A DNA stretch of 8,495 bases from Pirellulaceae bacterium (GTDB lineage: Bacteria; Planctomycetota; Planctomycetia; Pirellulales; Pirellulaceae): NCBI GenBank assembly GCA_030744095.1, contig JASLRF010000268.1:1-8495 (forward strand), written 5' to 3'. Of the stretch, positions 6,813 through 8,495 are shown piece after piece; within the stretch, counting starts at the first letter, position 1; each line of letters opens with the position of its first letter. The notes beneath the pieces were generated by a model, which did not search any database, had not been told where the DNA came from, and saw only the letters and a program-made list of their open reading frames with translations. Made by a program: the position numbers and the translations under genes.

Positions 6813-7592
6813 CTACATACCTGTCAAGACCTCGGTCATGCTCTCAATCACCAGTTCAGTCCGCTCCTGGAGAACCCAAGCGACCGCTCCCAGCGATAAT
6901 GCCAGGGTGACCATCATCACCATCGCATTCAAACTAAAGCCGACGGCAATTACGTTGAGTTGTGGCAGCGTTCGACTGATCAATCCGAGTACCAGGATTG
7001 CCATCAGCAACGCGACCATCACTGGCGCGCCAGCGCGGATCCCCATTAAGAAACTCTGGTGGATAACGTCCGTCAATGCGGCAATGATTCCCGCGGGCAG
7101 ATCGTGGACACCCGGAGGTCGCCAGCGAAAAGTCTCCAAGAGCGCCCGGATGAGCAATCGGTGACCGCCGATCGCAATGAAGAACGACAGTGCCATCGTT
7201 TCCAACAACTGGGCAAAAACTGGTACGGATTGGTTGAAAGTTGGATCAAAGACATCCGCCAACGACATGCCGCTCATCTGACCAATAATCTGACCCGTCA
7301 GTTGTAAGCCGCTGAATAGGATTTGCACGGACATTCCCAGCAACAGGCCCAACACGCCTTCCCGCGCCAACATCAGTGTCATCTCGATGATGTTGCCAGG
7401 CAACGGAACTTCATGGCCCAAATAGAGCGACGTGACGATCATCGCCAAGGCCACGGCAAGCAGGCCACGAACTCGGAACGGAACACTCCGCGAGCCAAAA
7501 ATTGGTGCAGTCATGACCAGTCCACTGACGCGAGTGAGCACCAGCACGAAGAGGATAAGCTGATCGAGATAGAGTTCCAGAAGCGGAGTCAT
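6813..7592 (-). CDS. fliR: Flagellar export gate protein FliR
   Basis: Integral membrane protein of 259 residues, the usual FliR length, which with FliP and FliQ builds the export gate through which flagellar subunits cross the inner membrane. Typical family stretches are visible: RVSGLVMTAPIFGSRSVPFR (21-40), the conserved loop GQIIGQMSGMSLADVFDPT (100-118), and LGLISRTLPQLNVIAVGFSL (202-221). Hydrophobic segments occur at about 10-30, 43-58, 74-97, 129-148, 186-208 and 214-240. The ATG at 7592 is the natural start; the upstream ribosome site is weak, which is compatible with coupling to the genes before it. It begins 58 bases after the fliQ stop. No defects are seen. The motif set could also fit a virulence-type SctT protein, but the flanking genes and lack of secretion-system partners favour flagella. 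Confidence 0.95.
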   Translation of the reverse strand: MTPLLELYLDQLILFVLVLTRVSGLVMTAPIFGSRSVPFRVRGLLAVALAMIVTSLYLGHEVPLPGNIIEMTLMLAREGVLGLLLGMSVQILFSGLQLTGQIIGQMSGMSLADVFDPTFNQSVPVFAQLLETMALSFFIAIGGHRLLIRALLETFRWRPPGVHDLPAGIIAALTDVIHQSFLMGIRAGAPVMVALLMAILVLGLISRTLPQLNVIAVGFSLNAMVMMVTLALSLGAVAWVLQERTELVIESMTEVLTGM

Positions 7593-7650
7593 GGCCTGTC
7601 TTGCAATGCACTGATGAAATCCGGCAAGCCGAATGTGATCCGTCTCCGCA

Positions 7651-7926
7651 CTATCCGCCCATCACAATCCGTGGGATGTCCATGATGAGGTCCTCTGAAT
7701 ACTCCATCATGCGCTGTACAAGCCACGGCAAGCAAAACGCGACGGCGACAATCATGGCGACAATCTTGGGCACGAATGCGATTGTCTGATCTTGGATTTG
7801 CGTCAAGGCCTGCAGAAGACCGATCAGCAAACCCATCACGACGCCGACCAAAAGAACTGGCGCGCCAATCAGTAAGGCGGTCATGAGGGCATTACGAGCT
7901 AAGTCGATCGCATCTTCAGGGTTCAT
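7651..7926 (-). CDS. fliQ: Flagellar export gate protein FliQ
   Basis: Small membrane protein of 91 residues, matching the usual 89-90. It has two hydrophobic segments (about 16-38 and 51-73) joined by the family signature QALTQIQDQTIAFVPKI (39-55). FliQ packs around FliP and FliR in the export gate. The frame is open 26 codons further upstream, to a GTG at 8004 that overlaps the fliP stop as GTGA. The ATG at 7926 is preferred because it gives the normal length and the family-like N-terminus MNPEDAIDLARNAL, and because the extra 26 residues look unstructured. AAGG and GAGG occur just before the ATG. The gap to fliP is then 74 bases. Confidence 0.93.
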   Translation of the reverse strand: MNPEDAIDLARNALMTALLIGAPVLLVGVVMGLLIGLLQALTQIQDQTIAFVPKIVAMIVAVAFCLPWLVQRMMEYSEDLIMDIPRIVMGG

Positions 7927-8000
7927 AGCCTTCGCCTCGCTGCAAGTTGGCAGTCCGTAGTCCACTGCGCGCGGATTCTCCTCACGGTGTGGCACGGGCG

Positions 8001-8495
8001 TCACGAATATGGCGCGAAGCTCTCCAGGAGCATGCCAATCACCAAACGCCAGCCATCGACAAGCACAAACAAAAGCAGTTTGAACGGGAGCGAAATCATC
8101 ACCGGTGGCAACATCAACATTCCCATCGAGATGGTGACACTGGCTACGACGATATCGAGAATCAGAAATGGTAAATAGATCTGAAATCCGATGAGGAATG
8201 CCGTCTTCAGTTCGCTGAGCATGAATGCCGGCAACAGGACCTGGATCGGTACATCGGCGTAATCGCTGGCCTCGTCGGACATCGTTCGAGATTCTTCAGG
8301 AAGGTAGTCGTAGAACAGCCAGACATCATCGTCGTTTTTTGCGATTATGATCTGGCGACTCATGAAGCGACGTATCGGTCGGGTTCCCGCCTCCCACGCT
8401 TCGTCCAAGCTCATCTCAATTTCAGGATCTGTGTACGGTCGAATGCTCTCGTCGTAAACTTCAGTCCACACCGGTGTCATGATGAGCAGCGTCAT
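8001..8495 (-). CDS. fliP: Flagellar export gate protein FliP, C-terminal part (5' end outside window)
   Basis: The frame is open to the right edge and yields the last 164 residues; a complete FliP is about 250, so roughly the first third is missing. The Met at the edge is internal: MTLLIMTPVWTEVYDESIRP corresponds to the middle of FliP (FIMSPVWQKVYDEAIKP-like). The large hydrophilic domain follows, including RPIRRFMSRQI, and then the conserved C-terminal part: VPIQVLLPAFMLSELKTAF, a membrane segment around FLILDIVVASVTISMGMLMLPP, and PFKLLLFVLVDGWRLVIGML. FliP is the main ring-forming subunit of the export gate. It heads the visible part of the cluster, so the operon promoter and further flagellar genes lie to the right. 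Confidence 0.95.
   Translation of the reverse strand: MTLLIMTPVWTEVYDESIRPYTDPEIEMSLDEAWEAGTRPIRRFMSRQIIIAKNDDDVWLFYDYLPEESRTMSDEASDYADVPIQVLLPAFMLSELKTAFLIGFQIYLPFLILDIVVASVTISMGMLMLPPVMISLPFKLLLFVLVDGWRLVIGMLLESFAPYS

Overview
The window looks like an ordinary chromosomal segment of a Gram-negative, flagellated bacterium of moderate-to-high GC. It carries the core of PII nitrogen signalling next to a flagellar export-gate cluster. The gene mix, and a partial secreted protein whose N-terminus resembles the PD40/TolB-like proteins common in Planctomycetota, suggest a planctomycete, perhaps of the Pirellula group. That placement rests on family resemblance recalled from memory, not on a search.

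Layout, left to right: (1) 1-143, minus strand: the 5' end of a gene for an exported protein, with a GTG start and a strong Shine-Dalgarno; the rest lies off the left edge. (2) 144-886: about 740 bases without a convincing gene. It holds a TATAAT box for the minus gene, a run of hairpins ending in a terminator-like stem plus T6 on the plus strand (about 225-400), a second segment with mutually exclusive pairings (432-534), and a possible pseudoknot in the leader before amt. (3) 887-2395 amt, an ammonium transporter with a signal peptide and an acidic extension. (4) 2480-2818 glnB/glnK, a PII protein, then a strong intrinsic terminator at 2891-2934. (5) 2971-5607 glnD, the PII uridylyltransferase/uridylyl-removing enzyme. 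(6) On the minus strand and convergent with glnD: fliP (5' truncated by the right edge), fliQ, fliR and flhB, read in that order from right to left.

How the genes fit together: Amt conducts ammonium, PII binds and gates it, and GlnD senses glutamine through its ACT domains and modifies PII on Tyr51. The three genes therefore make an almost complete nitrogen-status module, with the transporter and PII probably in one transcript and glnD separated by a terminator. FliP, FliQ, FliR and FlhB form the membrane export gate and substrate-specificity switch of the flagellar type III system. flhA, which often follows flhB, is not in the window.

I see no mobile element, CRISPR array, tRNA, rRNA or defence-like cassette. 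All protein genes belong to known families. The only part that might hold something undescribed is the intergenic region 144-886.
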